Source: Alliaria petiolata (lineage: Eukaryota > Streptophyta > Magnoliopsida > Brassicales > Brassicaceae). From it: a DNA stretch of 64,000 nucleotides. The translations under genes and the position numbers were made by a program. A model generated the notes under the pieces. The model did not search any database, was not told where the DNA came from, and saw only the letters and a program-made list of their open reading frames with translations. The stretch lies in the NCBI GenBank assembly GCA_020283515.1, contig JAHZTW010000001.1, positions 386,169,301 to 386,233,300 on the forward strand, in the 5' to 3' direction. Below, piece by piece: positions 31,818-45,130 of the stretch. The stretch's first letter is position 1; each line of letters opens with the position of its first letter.

Positions 31818-33437
31818 GGACACGTTCCCGTCACTTTGGTGCCCTAGGTCTCACGTCCTAACTTGCAACACAAGCAACACACCTGCAAACACTAAAAAGG
31901 GGAAAAGGAGGGGTGAGCAACGAATTACTCAGTGAGGAAAGGTCATCCCTGTCCACATGATTCACACCATCAACAATATAATTCAGCAACCAAATACACT
32001 AAGCCTAGAACAGAAAATATCACATAACTTATCATTAATCACATCACATATCATACTTCACACTTAACACATTACACATGACACTGACACCTGACACACT
32101 TGGCTGGTCGGGCACCTCGAAAGGTCTTCCACCACCTTTGGCTCGTCAGCCGGTTTACGGGCTTCGACGGGATCGCCATGTCCTCGTCCTCAGTCCGACT
32201 ACACACATACATCACACACTTTCCACAATACCAATCTCACAACATATTATCATCATTTCTAACATCACACATCATCATCATCAATCAACAAACAATCTCC
32301 TAGACTCAACATATGTAATTACAGAACCAGACCATTGCATAATATGAACCCACAAGTCACAAATCCTCACCTTAGCCACTTTGATGCTGAATACCAACTC
32401 ATCTCCTTTCCACTCTCTTGGACAGATTCACAGCCTTAACTTCAACAGCATGCTTTCCCATGCTCCTGGGTCTCAAATAGGTTATCCTTCAACCGAGAGA
32501 AATAAACATGTCTCCTGAGAGTCTCTGCAAAGTTTCAGGTCAAACGGACGTCGTTTGCCTAATCAAATAACTCAATCCGCTAGACTCGTCTGATATGCTC
32601 GCTGCACAAAACAATCCCGGTAAAACTGTTATAACTCCCAGAAAACAATAGCAACCACCGAGATATTTAACAGACCTCTATCTCTATGGGTTATAAATCT
32701 TCTTACCAAAAATCAGCTCAAACGCATTACTGCATATCCTGAAACGCGACTTCTCCTCTGACTGGTCTCACATTTGGACTACACAAATCAGGTACAAGAA
32801 CACACTCATAACTTTCATACCAAAATACCAAATGACAATCTGCTTTCTGCTATGAACAGATTAAAGAGTCAGGAATTCTCTTACCATATTTCAGATCGAT
32901 CAGAATAGATTTACTCATTCGTTTTCTTCTTCCAATACAACTGGACAGATTCGCGCTGGTTAGATATTCGGACAGATTGAACCAGACGAGACGAAACAGC
33001 TATAATTTTGCATCACCAACCTCAGATCAGAACAAACGGTATCTTTTTGGAAAGCTGAGGCTCGTGGCTTTCTATCCATATGTAATACGTCTCGTGGTTG
33101 CTCACGGTTCGCCGGTAAAACGTCTCACAAGGTGGCGGATTGGTGATGGTCTCTTTCTTCCCTCTCTCCCTCTTCTTCTCTTTCTCTCTTCTCCTTCTCC
33201 TTCTCTTCTCCCGATTTCCTTTCTCTCTCACTTTCTCCTCTTTCTTCTCTCCTTCACGCTTCTCTTCTCCCTCTCTCTTTCTCTGGTTTTCTCGACGGCT
33301 AGGGTAGCTAAAGAGGAGGGAGATGATACACACGTCTTTTGTATGTAAACAATAATCCACGCCAAAGAGAGGTGGCTATTGGGCCCAAATGAATAAAACA
33401 AAAGCTGGCCCATTATTTCCAAAAACGTGTCGTTACA
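31818..33437 (-). repeat. 3' LTR of element C (main part)
   Basis: Colinear with 37182-37277 plus 45150-46678. Its first ten bases are at 30018-30027, left of solo LTR D. On the minus strand the LTR starts TGTAACGAC. The two LTRs differ at scattered sites, a few percent by eye. A pyrimidine-rich tract (33150-33290) produces low-complexity ORFs. Confidence 0.88.
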
Positions 33438-35790
33438 ATTCTCCCCTACTTAATGGGAATTCATCCCGAATTCTGCGGCGGGAGTTCTCCATTTCAACCT
33501 TTCAAACTCTCTGAAGAGAACAACCGAACTCTGACCACTTTTTCGCTTTAAATAATTTCCGATCTCTAATCCCTGGTTACTTCTCCCCCTCTTATATCTC
33601 AACCAAACCTCAGAATTTCTTTCTCCAATATACCATAGCTCCAACAAGTTCAAATAACAACAAAGAGATCACTTGCTACCGCACATTTCCATTAGGGCCA
33701 TTAACACAATTTGACGAGAGTGGTTTAAATTTTTTTAGCAAACATATCTCAAAAGGTCCCCAACACCACATTCCATTTCTAGTTTGAGCAGAACAAAATA
33801 TTATCTCTCTCCGTGAGAAGGGTCAACATTGGCGCTTAGAAGTCTGAAAAAAATAGGGACGACCAATGACATAGCTGCTACATTGCTGAACCTTTAATCG
33901 CATCACTAATTCTTCAGGTGACTCTAACTTGAATTAGATTATCTACTTCCAAATAGATTCTACCCAACATTTTTTTTTTTAATATAATTACCGTCCAACT
34001 CTTGCGATGACCATCAGACAGGCAGACAACATTTCCTTACACCCTGCTGACGAAAGATGGTAACCATGCCTTTATGACTTTCTGAATCAGCGGATGATGC
34101 CCCACTACGCTTCCGCTATACTCATTCTGATGCAAAACTGACTTGTAACTCGAGGTTCCCTACCTGGTCGATTAGTCGAAGCATTTTACCAACATTCCCT
34201 CCAAGGTTTTCATCTCCACTTACCACACGAAGTTTAACTTGTTACTAGGTAACTTCAAACGCAATAGTTTTTCTTCCTACTACCATTCTGCGACAACACG
34301 TCCACCTTTACTATTTGAGTAAACTCTCTTAGTTACTTCGAAATTGCACCAAGAACTTTACATTTAACCGCTAACCTTTCAATCCCACTCTTGTTAACAC
34401 TCTCTCTGAAGTTCTTTTACTAGACGGCTTGCAATCAAAGTGAAACAACCACTGCACACGAGGTATATTCCCGCAAAACTTTTCAATCATGCATATGACT
34501 CAGTATTCATGGTTTAAAGAATTTTCCATATCCCCAAACCACTAAACGTTCCTTTGCTTTTACTTATCTAACCATAAAACTTGAACTTTAATACTTGGGT
34601 AACACTAACAACGATTATTAAGCGATCCTTACTTAGCCATCATTGTAGTGGAGACATCCAGACTGAGCATTGCGCTACCGCGATTCCACTGCGCCACTCT
34701 GCTTCTCAGAAAATTTGAATTGACTCTTCTTTCTCAGACCACTACCTCTCTAATCCTTTCTTTTTTTTTCGGATCGTATTTCCTTTACGACTATTACATA
34801 TGCAAACATCTTTTCCCAGCAAAATGTCCACAAAAGGTGATACCCATAACTCTCACGGTTTCCTTTAGCCCACAGATTCATGTATTGCATTATATTGACA
34901 AGAACTAGCAGATGTACTCTTGCACCATATCTTATCTCCATTTCTTTTAATATTCATGCTACAGTTTTCCGTTCCTTTTGGGTTCAATCCTCCATAACAT
35001 ATTCTTGAAGATATCATCTTAAGCACCCTCTGTAAGTCAATATTGATACCCGACAAACATTCCAACACAAAGTTTCCTTCTCCACCATAAACAACTTACG
35101 GAGTAGTGTCATTTTACTAGAACTCTCCTCATCCTCGTCCAAAGATACAATGTAGTGTAGAAAATGACCTTGAATATACACCATGAGGCCGCTAAACATG
35201 TCCTTGATCCATGATTCCTTTGGCTTTAACCACACATCCTTTACTCTTATAAGTAATCGTTCCAAGTCAAACTTCACTCCAAATCCCTGATACGCATAAT
35301 AACGGCTTTACCCTTTTATCATTACGTTTCCCACTTGGCATGCTTCCCACCTCGAACTTCATCCGACTCGTTCTGCTTTGACCGATGTTTCACCGATGAT
35401 TACCTTTCCTACGGTTTCCATGAGCTTATACACTTCCTTTGATCTCGACATAACATCTCACTTCTCTTTCCGTGATCATCTCGTCCTGCTTCAACTTCAT
35501 TCTCAAAAGATACTCGTGCACCACCAAAATTTTCAGCTTGTACCAAATGTCTTCTAAGTCTCCCAGATTTCACCATTGATGCTCGTACGGTTTCAACTCT
35601 TCTTTGTCTTCTTAACAACACGCCTCTTGAAGCTCAACACTTTTCAATTTAAAACTCACAACTAGGTGTGGATCCGATATTGAACGAAGTGTGGGGCTAC
35701 ACTCTTCTAACCGGACAACAACACAACTTTTTTTTTTTAATATAACAACCTAGCACTTATAGCCTACCAACTGAATCAACTTAAGACTTA

Positions 35791-36953
35791 TGATATATCA
35801 TGGTTTTTACCCGTTTTTGGACCATGATATAAATGATTTTATAGAGTCTTTTGGTATTTTTAGAGTCCTATTAGAATCTTTGCAGGTTCAGCTACGTTTT
35901 TAGCATAATTGGAGATTTTGGAGCATTTTGGAGCATTGTGGAACAAGCTGCGAAAAGATGAACTCGGATTGAAGATTAATGAACAGTGTCGATCGACACT
36001 GTTCATGTGTCGATCGACACCAATTATTTCCAGAAACTGGACGCGACTTTACAAGCTTTGAAGAAAAGGAAATTGCCCAAAACAGTTTTCCTTATTTCCA
36101 AAAGTGTCCAGCTCGTACCTAGGCCTATAAATATAGTTTTTCAGCCATTGTTTAGGCACATTCTCATACGTTAAGAATCATAGAAGTTTAGTTTTTTTGG
36201 AGAGAAGAATTTGTCTCCTTTAGAGCAAATTTGGAACTCCCTTATTTTCTTCTATTGATTTCTTTTATTCTTTCTATTCAAATTATGATTTCTGTTTCAT
36301 TAATCATGTCTGAGTAGTTTGCTAGTTAGGTTTAGGGTTTTTCAAAGGTGATTGATGAATTGTTAGGTCGAATTAAATTGTTAGGATAAAATCATTAGAG
36401 TTCTTCATCTGGATTTATGTTTAATGCTTATTCTAGCTTCATGACCTAGAATCTGATCTTAGGTTAATTAATAGATGCGAGAGTATTATTAATTGCCTGA
36501 ACTAATGTTAGATGAGCAAAATACCTATTCGCAAAGAGATTTGGTTTAGGATTTTGTGAACAATCGAACCCGAACTTTAATGCTTGTTTGAATTATTAGG
36601 ATTCGCAAAGAGATTTGGGATTCTAGGGTTTAGACATAGATAATCTTCACAGCGAGAGTTGGTTGATTTTACATTAGTGTTTCGAGTTCTAGAACAGTTC
36701 TTCATAATTCCTAACATCCTGCCTAGACCTGCAATTTAGATCACCTGAGAATTTCCCTGAACCTAGTGTTTCGTCTTCTGAACTTACATCGTTTACTTGC
36801 TTTCTGTCTTTTACATTTTATCTTTCTTCTTAGCTTAATTCGAAATTAGAAAACTGCTGTGTGACTATCCCTTCTCTGTGGATTCGATCCCTAAGTACTA
36901 CAACTGATCTCTTAATTTGAGAGAGTTGCTTAGGGTAAATTTGACCCATATCA
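35791..36953 (+). mobile_element. Solo LTR of family B
   Basis: 1163 bp from TGATATATCATGG to GACCCATATCA, flanked by perfect 5-bp repeats ACTTA (35786-35790 and 36954-36958). Two TGTCGATCGACAC sites (35987-35999, 36008-36020) precede the TATA box near 36125 by about 105 bases. It has no internal sequence, so it arose by LTR-LTR recombination. Confidence 0.93.
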
Positions 36954-37158
36954 ACTTACAACCAAACAACACAACTCTAGCGCGAGACCATAGACACTTA
37001 AAGATCGTTTTCCCTTAAAACATTTTCCCAAATACTTTTTAACGTTTCCGGAAACATTTTATTTTTTAAAAACTTTTACGAAAACTTTTTTTTTTCTTTT
37101 AAATCCGACCAACTCCCAAGAATCGGCTCTCCGGGTCAGAACCGGAGTAGCACCTTAC

Positions 37159-37170
37159 GCTCTGATACCA
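37159..37170 (-). promoter_or_regulatory. Primer-binding site of element C
   Basis: Minus strand TGGTATCAGAGC, the tRNA-Met type site, three bases inside the 5' LTR edge. Confidence 0.85.
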
Positions 37171-37299
37171 AACTGAGAGGACCCGTTCCCGTCACTTTGG
37201 TGCCCTAGGTCTCACGCCCTAACTTGCAACACAAGCAACACACCTGCAAACATTAAAAAGGGGAAAAGGAGGGGTGACACTACAAGAAAACATGGCTTT

Positions 37300-37660
37300 T
37301 GCCACGATTTTTACGAGGAAAATAAATCGTAGCAAATTAGCATTGAATTAACGACGAATTTACGAGGAAAACGATAAACGTCGGTAATTCGTCGTAAAGA
37401 GGGACGAAAAAAAATCGTCGTAAATTCGTCGTAAATTTATTGGTATTTACGACGAATTAACGACGAATAATATTTGTCGTGGATTCCTTGCAATTTCGTC
37501 GTAACTTCCAACGAATTAGCGAGAAAATAATTCGAAGCAATATACCAACGTATTAGGGAGGAAAATAAGGTAGATGAAAACGTGTTTTACTGGTTTTTTT
37601 GCCACGAAAATATTTCTTGTTAAATCGTTGGTAATTCGTTGGTAATTCGATTTAAAAAAA
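37300..37660. repeat. Left subterminal repeats of the CACTA element
   Basis: At least ten copies of TTACGA(C/G)GAA or its reverse TTCGTCGTAA. In En/Spm elements such motifs bind the TNPA-type protein. They end just before the TATA box TCTATATATAG (about 37667) of the first gene. Confidence 0.8.
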
Positions 37661-37832
37661 AAAAAAGTCTATATATAGAACCTACACTTCACAATGAAAA
37701 CCACAAAAACAAATACTTCTCTCTTCACCTACAAAAAAACTCTTCAAAAAAACTCTTGTTAAACACTTTTTCAATATCTTCTATTTTTTTTTCCATATAA
37801 GAAAAAATATTTTCTTATATATCGAAAAAAAA

Positions 37833-40800
37833 ATGTCAATATACGAATTACGAAGTTAGATGTATAATCGTAAAGATTCGGAGGGATCGCTGACGAAGGA
37901 GTTTCAAGACGGGCTAGAAGGATTCATGTATCAGGCGGGAAGTTTGCAAATTACCGTTGAAAGTGGTATGATGTACTGTCCTTGTCAAAAATGCATGAAT
38001 AGGAAATTTCTTCGTATCTCAAAAGTGTGGCGCATCTATTAAATAGAGGGTTTTTTCCGTACTACTATATTTGGTATAATCATGGAGAAGGGCATGGGGG
38101 AAATGCAGCTAGTAGTAGTGGTAATAACCAAGCAGTTAATATTGAGGCTGAGTCAAATAATGTGCATCAAGTTGATGATCATGGTGAATATAGTGATCAT
38201 GATAGGATTCATGAGATGGTTACAGATGCATTTCATGAAAACACGGGTACATTTCTAGCTGCTGGTCATGATAGTAATATTTACGACGAGGAACCCAATT
38301 TAGATGCCAAGAGATTTTATGATATGTTAGATGCTGCAAATCAGCCACTCTACGATGGATGTAGAGATGGGCACTCTAAATTGTCCTTGGCAGCTAGGAT
38401 GATGACCATTAAAACTGATCACAACTTAGCTGAGGTTTACATGGATGATTGGGCTGATTTGATTAAGGAGATTTTGCCTGAAGATAATTTAGCTGCCGAG
38501 AGTTACTATGAAATACAAAAGCTGGTTTTTAGTCTTGGGTTACCTTCTGAGATGATAGACGTTTGTGTAGACAATTGCATGATTTATTGGAAAGATGATG
38601 ACAAGTTGCAGGAGTGTCGTTTTTGCCATAAGCCACGGTACAAACCGCAAGGTGCTGGTCGTAATAGGGTGCCGTACCAAAGGATGTGATATCTTCCAAT
38701 AACTGATAGGTTGAAAAGATTGTATCACTCGGAAAGGACTCCTGCATCCATGAGATGGCATGCTGATCATTTGCAGACAGATGGGGAGGTCAATCATCCG
38801 TCAGATGCAAAAGCGTGGAAACATTTTAAGACGGTACACCCCGACTTTGCTAGAGAGAAACGGAATGTATATCTTGGTCTTTGCACATATGGATTTAGTC
38901 CATTTGGTATGTCTGGTAGGCAATATTCTTTATGGCCAGTAATCTTAACGCCTTACAACCTTCCCCCAGACACGTGCATGCAAAGAGAATTTCTTTTCAT
39001 GAGTATATTAGTCCCTGGTCCCAAGCATCCGAAGCGGTCCCTTGATGTGTTTTTGCAGCCTCTAATAGCGGAGTTGAAGGAATTGTGGTTTAATGGAGTT
39101 CGTACGTATGATATTTCAAGGAAGAAAAATTTTACGATGCGGGCGGTTCTTATGTGGACAATAAGCGACTTTCCCGCATACGGGATGCTATCAGGGTGGA
39201 CTACGCATGGGCGGTTGTCTTGTCCTTATTGTCTGAATCGAACAGAAGCATTTCAATTGAAGTACGGTAGAAAAACAAGTTGGTTTGATTGTCACCGCCG
39301 ATTTCTACCCTTGTCGCATACATACCGAAGAAACAAGCGGTTATTTAGAAAGAACAAAGTTGTCCGTGTTCCTCCTCCTGTATGTGTATCCGGGGCAGAT
39401 TTAGAAGCACAAATTGATCATTACGGTGCACAGCAAACAGTCGTCCGAGGTGGAAATTGGCACAGTACAGCGAATATGCCAGGTGGATATGGGGAGCATC
39501 ACAATTGGCATAAGAAAAGTATTTTCTGGGAGCTTCCGTATTGGAAAGATCATCTGCTTAGGCACAATCTCGATGTCATGCACATTGAGAAAAACTTTTT
39601 TGATAACATCATGCATACAGTGCTAAACGTAAAGGGGAGAACCAAAGACAACGTAAAATCAAGACAGGACTTGCCCGACCTTTGTTCGAGGAATGAGTTG
39701 CATCTTTCAAGCAACGGGAAAGCACCAGTTCCAATATTTCGATTGGGTGCCGCAGAAAGGTCATCATTGTTCAATTGGGCAACATCTGATGTGAAGTTCC
39801 CCGATGGGTACGTTTCGAATCTATCTAAATGTGTGGAAGGGCAAAAGTTTTCAGGGATGAAGAGTCATGACTGTCACGTAATTATGGAACGCTTGTTGCC
39901 TTTTGCCTTTGCTGAACTTCTACCCGCAAATGTACATGAAGCAATTGGAGGTAATTAAAATTCTGGCTTTTTAATTAATTATATATATGTAAGTATGTCT
40001 AACTGACTCATGGCATTGATTAATTATTGATAAATTTTATACTTGTTTGTATTGTTATTGCAGGCATTGGGTCATTTTTTCGTGATCTTTGTACTCGTAC
40101 TTTGACAGAAGATGTAATTGCACAATTAGATGCAAATATACCAATCCTGCTGTGCAACTTGGAGAAGATATTTCCACCATCTTTTTTTGATGTTATGGAA
40201 CATCTACCTATCCATCTTCCTTATGAAGCAGAACTTGGGGGGCCTGTTCACTTTCGATGGATGTATCCGTTTGAGCGATTTATGGGTCATTTAAAGCGGA
40301 AAGCAAAAAATCTAGCAAAGGTTGAAGGTTCAATCGTTGCGGGAAGTTTAACAGAAGAAACTTCTCACTTCACGGGATATTATTTTGGATCAAATGTGCG
40401 GACACGGAAAAGGGCTCCTCGACGATATGATGATGGAGGTGTAGGTCGAACATACCCGGTGGAAGGTGTCCCAGACATTTTCTCATCAATCGGACGCCTA
40501 TGCGGAAAGTTGAAAGAAGTATGGTTCGCCAACGAACATGATCATCATAGCGCACATACGTATATCCTTCTAAATTGCGAGGAAGTTAGTCCATTTGAAA
40601 TGTAAGTGAAATAAATTTATATGTCATATCATGTATATATATATATATCTATATATAGTTTGGTTGGTCATTCAATTCACTCATATATATATATATTGCA
40701 GGGAATTCGATAGACAGGTACGTGAAGCTATTGACGGAGTTACAAATGAGGAAATCAGCACTCGTAAAGATCGCCACTTTTCTCAGTGGTTAAAGTCGGA

Positions 40801-41578
40801 AGTAAGTGCATGACGTACGTTTATATATATTAATTTACTAAATAATTCAATTAATAATTAATAACAGTTATTTTTAATTATTTTTATATAGGTTGCGGAT
40901 GGAGATACGGCATATCCGCTTTGGTTTCATGAATTAATCAAAGGCCCGATTTGGAAAATCACTACTGCATCCATGTATTGTACACGTGGATATGTGTTTC
41001 ATACATTCAAATACGGCAATCAAAGGACTACTGCAAACTACGGGGTTTGTGTGAGGGGCGAAATTGATTTTTATGGGGTGTTGCAAGACATAATTGAAGT
41101 TGAGTACCCCGGGTTGGTTGCAATGAAATGTGTTCTCTTCAAATGTGATTGGTTCGATCCAACTGTTGGTCGAGGTGTGCGTAAAAATAAAAATGGGACG
41201 GTAGACGTCAATAAATCACGGCGTTACAATAAGTTCGAGCCATTTATCCTTGCATCGCAAGCAGAACAAGTCGCCTTTGTTCCTTATCCCCGAGTTCGCA
41301 CAACAGGCATCCCATGGTTAGCAGTTATTAAAGTTTCTCCAAGGGGAAAAATTGTTGATCTGCCAATGCAACAAGATCATTGCTATGATATTCTTCAACC
41401 AGATGAGAGTACCGGCGATATTCTTCTAATAGATCCGCAAAATAGGGAGGTTGATGAAGATCTTCCAGACGATACTACTGAAGAAGAAGAAGAGCCAGAG
41501 TTTGAAGAAAGTGATTCACCCGATGATGAAGAAGGTGAATCAGATGTATCGGAAAATGAATATGATGGAGATTTATAA
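37833..41578 (+). pseudogene. TNPD-like CACTA transposase (Transposase_21 family)
   Basis: Catalytic transposase of En/Spm elements. Exons by GT-AG sites and frame: 37833-39950, 40064-40601, 40702-40801, 40892-41578. N-terminal transposase-associated domain with CPCQKCMNRK (about 37979-38008); Transposase_21 core with FPAYGMLSGWTTHGRLSCPYC-type block (about 39170-39235) and HNLDVMHIEKNFFDNIMHT (about 39560-39615); DUF4218-type region (40064-40450) with PFERFMGHLKRKAKN; DUF4216-type region (41000-41250) with CDWFDPT. The tail is very acidic. Defects in exon 1: TAG at 37857-37859, a 1-base frame change near 38035, and TGA at 38687-38689; both stops fall where a Trp codon is expected. The rest is open. 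Confidence 0.88.
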
Positions 41579-42350
41579 AATCCATGTAATTTAAGCTATA
41601 TATATGTTGTAATTTTCACTTCAAAAGTTATGGACAATAAAAATCTTATGTTTTTTATAAATTCGAATGATAACGTATGCTAAGAGTGATACTTCTTCTT
41701 AACGACTTTCTATTAAATATATAGTTACGACTTTTCATTTTATAAAAATTTAAAATTCTTTATGATATGTTTTAAACTATATGAGTATCTACATTATGTT
41801 TGATTTGAACAAAATATGAGATTTTAAACGTATAAAGAGTTTAGGGTAAAAAAAAATTAAAAAAATACATTTTACGACGAATTTGCGAGGATTCCTCGCA
41901 AATTCGTCGTAAACCTCATACCCTAAACCCCAAACTTGCATAGTGTAGTTCAATATATTTGGTTATATAATTGTATAACTGAACTTGTTGTTTTTGCTTC
42001 TAAATGTATATTACATGAATAAAAATCTTATGTTTTTATAAATTCGAATGATAACGTATACTACGAGTGATACTTCTTCTTAACGACTATGATTCTTTAT
42101 ATTGAATGTTACGGCTTTTCATTTTATAAAAATTTAAAATTCTTTATGGTATGCTTTAAACTATATAAGTATCTATATTATGTTTGATTTGAACAAAATA
42201 TGAGATTTTAAACGTATAAAGAGTTTAGGGTAAAAAAAAATTAAAAAAATACATTGCTTCCTCGTAAATTCGTCGTAAATGTCCATTTTTTACGACGAAT
42301 TTGCGAGGATTCCTCGCATATTCGTCGTAAACCTCATACCTTAAACCCTC
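41579..42350. repeat. Tandem repeat of about 380 bp inside the CACTA element
   Basis: Sequence from AAAAATCTTATGTTTTTTATAA (about 41639) recurs from about 42019. Each copy ends in TTACGACGAATTTGCGAGGA, its reverse, and CTCATACC.TAAACCC. Confidence 0.8.
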
Positions 42351-42379
42351 CTCCGTATGTTTGACCATTAGAGATTTTT

Positions 42380-42590
42380 TTTTTATTATTGGGGATGACT
42401 TTGGGACGAATTAACGACGACTTGTAAGTTTGGGACGAATTACCGAGGAATCGTCGTTAATTCCTCGTACAATGTGGCGTCGTAAATGCCTCGTAAATTT
42501 GGGACGAATTAACGACGACTAAGAGGGTATTCGTCGCTAATTCGTCGTAACTTGGGAGGAATCAGCGACGAATCTAAAATCTATATATAC
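42380..42590 (+). promoter_or_regulatory. ACGACGAATT motif cluster and TATA box of second CACTA gene
   Basis: Six or more GGGACGAATTAACGACGA-like sites precede TCTATATATAC (about 42580), the likely TATA box. These are the same motifs as in the two subterminal regions, so a protein binding the ends would also bind this promoter. Confidence 0.65.
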
Positions 42591-42929
42591 TTGCCGAGAT
42601 TTCTCTCCTTCCCCTCACTTCTCAACTTTCTCTCAAATCTCTCTAGATCTCTCTCTCTCTCTAGAAACCTACTCGGATCTATCCCCAGATTTATCAAATA
42701 TTAGAAGTTAACGATATAAATTTATATTTTTTTTTTGATATATTTAGGTTTGGATAATGTTAGGATATCGAAATATTAGAAGAATGTTAGAATATCGGAA
42801 TATTAGAAGAATGTTAGGATATCAGAATATTAGAAAAATATTAGAAATATTTTATTGTAAGTAGATTTTTTTTTAATTTAGAAATTTTTTAATTTTAGTT
42901 ATTAATTATATTTATTAATTATTGTGCAG

Positions 42930-44589
42930 ATGAGGCCTTCTCGTCGTAACCATTATTATCAGTTTTTACCTGATAATGGTGGTGGGACTTCGTCTGGGAC
43001 AGTTCTGATTCCAGATTCGTCTCAGCCATACACTACTTCCGCTACTCCGTCGGAAGTTCCGCAGACACAGACCCAGGCCCCTGCACCACCGCCACACTTC
43101 CGGCCACCTGGTGTTCCTCTTCCATATGCCGATATGACGGTTGATGATTTGATTGCACAACCGGGAAGAACTAATGTTACGAGATTAGACCCGCGTCATA
43201 TAACCGGACAATGGTACGTTTTTTAATTTAATATTTAATTTAATATTTTTATTTTTATGTTTTCAATATGTGATTTAATTTTTTTTTTTTAGGTTCAGGA
43301 TCGAAAGCAAGGTCGGACGTTCCGTTGCGGATATCATCAAGTCATTTTTCACCGAGCCTCACGCAAATTTCTCTCAACTCTCGCCGGAAATCTTCGAAAA
43401 TTGGTTCAAAATGATTGCGGTAATAAATGTTTTTTTTTAATTATAAATTTTCAAAATTGATATTAAATAAATTTTTATTTAATTTTTTTAGCAAAAATAC
43501 ACTTGGGATCCTGTTAATACCTCGACCGTGCGGGAAGCGTTCAAGACGAAAGTGATGGGACGTCTCGCAGGCACCGTTTCGGACTGGAAAAGAAAATGGG
43601 AGGTCATAGGCGACGACGCAAAACCGATATACATCGAGACGTCGGTTTGGGACGGATTGGTTCGCTACTGGCGGGACCCCCACTCGGTCTTCATCTCTGC
43701 AAAGTGCTCATCTTCCCGTAATACCGGTTGTCCGGACGGTTTACCCGCGGCATTGCCTCATACAGCCGGTCAAACGCCTTTTGCGGGCGTCCGTTTACAA
43801 ATGATAATTAAATTATTAATTACTTTCACTAATTCTTTTTCTTTTTTTAAAAATTTTTACTAACAAAATATTTTACAAAAAATGTAGGCATCCGACAACG
43901 GAGGTGTTTTGCCTCCGATGACTGAAGTTTTTGCGAAGACACATCGCAAGAAGGCGTCGGGGCTCTTTGTCTCTGACAAGGCCGAGAGGATCTACAACAA
44001 AGTCACGACGAGGATTGCCGAGCGAGAGTCCCAGATGTCTCAGACATCACCTGGCGGTTCTTCGGTGCAATCCGGGGGGTTGACCACTCCCGACATCGAT
44101 CGGATCTACGAGGAGGTATAATAATAATATCTTTTATTATTATATTTTTTTTTCTAATCATAATTTGTTTATTTTTTTTAAATCTAGGTTGCCCCTAAGA
44201 GAAAGGAGAAAGTCGTAGGGATGGGATCTATTCATCATGTCCCGTCTGCTTCGTCTTTTGCCCCTCAGCGGTCCGCCGAAGATGATCCGGTCGTCCTACG
44301 TACCAAGATAGCGACTCTCCAACAAAATCAAACCGAATATCAAGAACAAGTCAAGGCTGAACTTTCGGAGTATGACGCTATCTTCGAGATAATGGCAGTG
44401 GGAAATCCCCAGATCGCCGTACTCTTGCAAGAGAAGCGGAGACGACGAGCGGCAACAACACATGCCGGGCCCAGCCATTCGACCGAGGATGACTTGACCG
44501 AGCAAGAACGCGAATCACGCAGCCTTGCGGCTGAAGCTACTGAAGAAGCACGGCGGATTATCCCGGATTTCGATTATGGCCTAGAGTAG
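42930..44589 (+). pseudogene. Second CACTA gene, Transposase_24 (Ptta/En/Spm) family
   Basis: Exons 42930-43213, 43293-43419, 43492-43803, 43888-44115, 44188-44589; phases agree. A short Pro-rich N-terminus is followed by the family core with NWFKMIAQKYTWDP, MGRLAGTVSDWKRKWE, KCSSSRNTG and MTEVFAKTHRKK, and then a coiled, charged C-terminus. In En/Spm the second protein binds subterminal motifs; that role here is inference. It has no premature stop. The donor of intron 3 is AT instead of GT at 43804-43805 (next bases AATT), with a normal AG acceptor. A leader intron may precede the ATG (TTATTGTGCAG at 42919-42929). Confidence 0.82.
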
Positions 44590-44699
44590 TTTTATTTTAT
44601 TTTTCTTAAAAACCAAAAATATTTTTTTTTAATTTTATTTTTAAATTTTAATTATATATTTTCTTTTTTTGTAAATATTTCTTTTTATTTTAATTTTAA

Positions 44700-45130
44700 A
44701 CGTTTACTACGTATTTACGACGAAAATGTGTTTGCCTCGATTTAAGGACGAACTCTGTTGCAACGGTTTTACAACGATTGTTTATTTTGCCACGAATTTA
44801 CTATGATTGATTTGCTACGAATTTACGACGACTTTGCATTTGCTACGATTTTACGACGATTATTATTTTGCTACGAATTTACTACAATTATTTTCCTCTC
44901 AATTTGTCACAGATTTACGACGAACTCTGTACCTCACAATTTAACGACGTATTTACGACGACACTATTAACGACGATTTTACGACGAAATCTGGATCTCC
45001 CAAAATTAACGACGAATTTGCGACGAATTTGCTTTCGCGACGATCGATTACCGACGATTGAACTTTCGTCGCAAATTCGTGGCTAATGTCGATTTACGAC
45101 GAATTTGCCACGAATTCGGCCCTCGTAAAA
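44700..45130. repeat. Right subterminal repeats of the CACTA element
   Basis: Roughly twenty copies of TTACGACGA and variants, spaced 15-30 bases, mostly in one orientation. Confidence 0.85.

Larger units (their letters stand above)
33438..37173 (-). other. Internal region of element C, no intact gene
   Basis: A polypurine tract (minus strand AAGTAGGGGAGAA, 33439-33453 region) adjoins the 3' LTR. The rest, apart from the family B solo LTR, has only ORFs under 90 codons, none with recognisable gag, protease, RT or integrase motifs. Confidence 0.7.

Noticed and set aside
32078..32347. Identical 89-codon ORF at 32078 and 45314, suggestive of a conserved gene.
   Set aside because: Both lie in the two LTRs of element C; identity reflects LTR duplication.
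33022..33360. Arg/Glu/Lys-rich ORFs in both LTRs of element C (also 46401-46601).
   Set aside because: They come from a CTCTTC-rich tract in LTR sequence, repeated in both copies.
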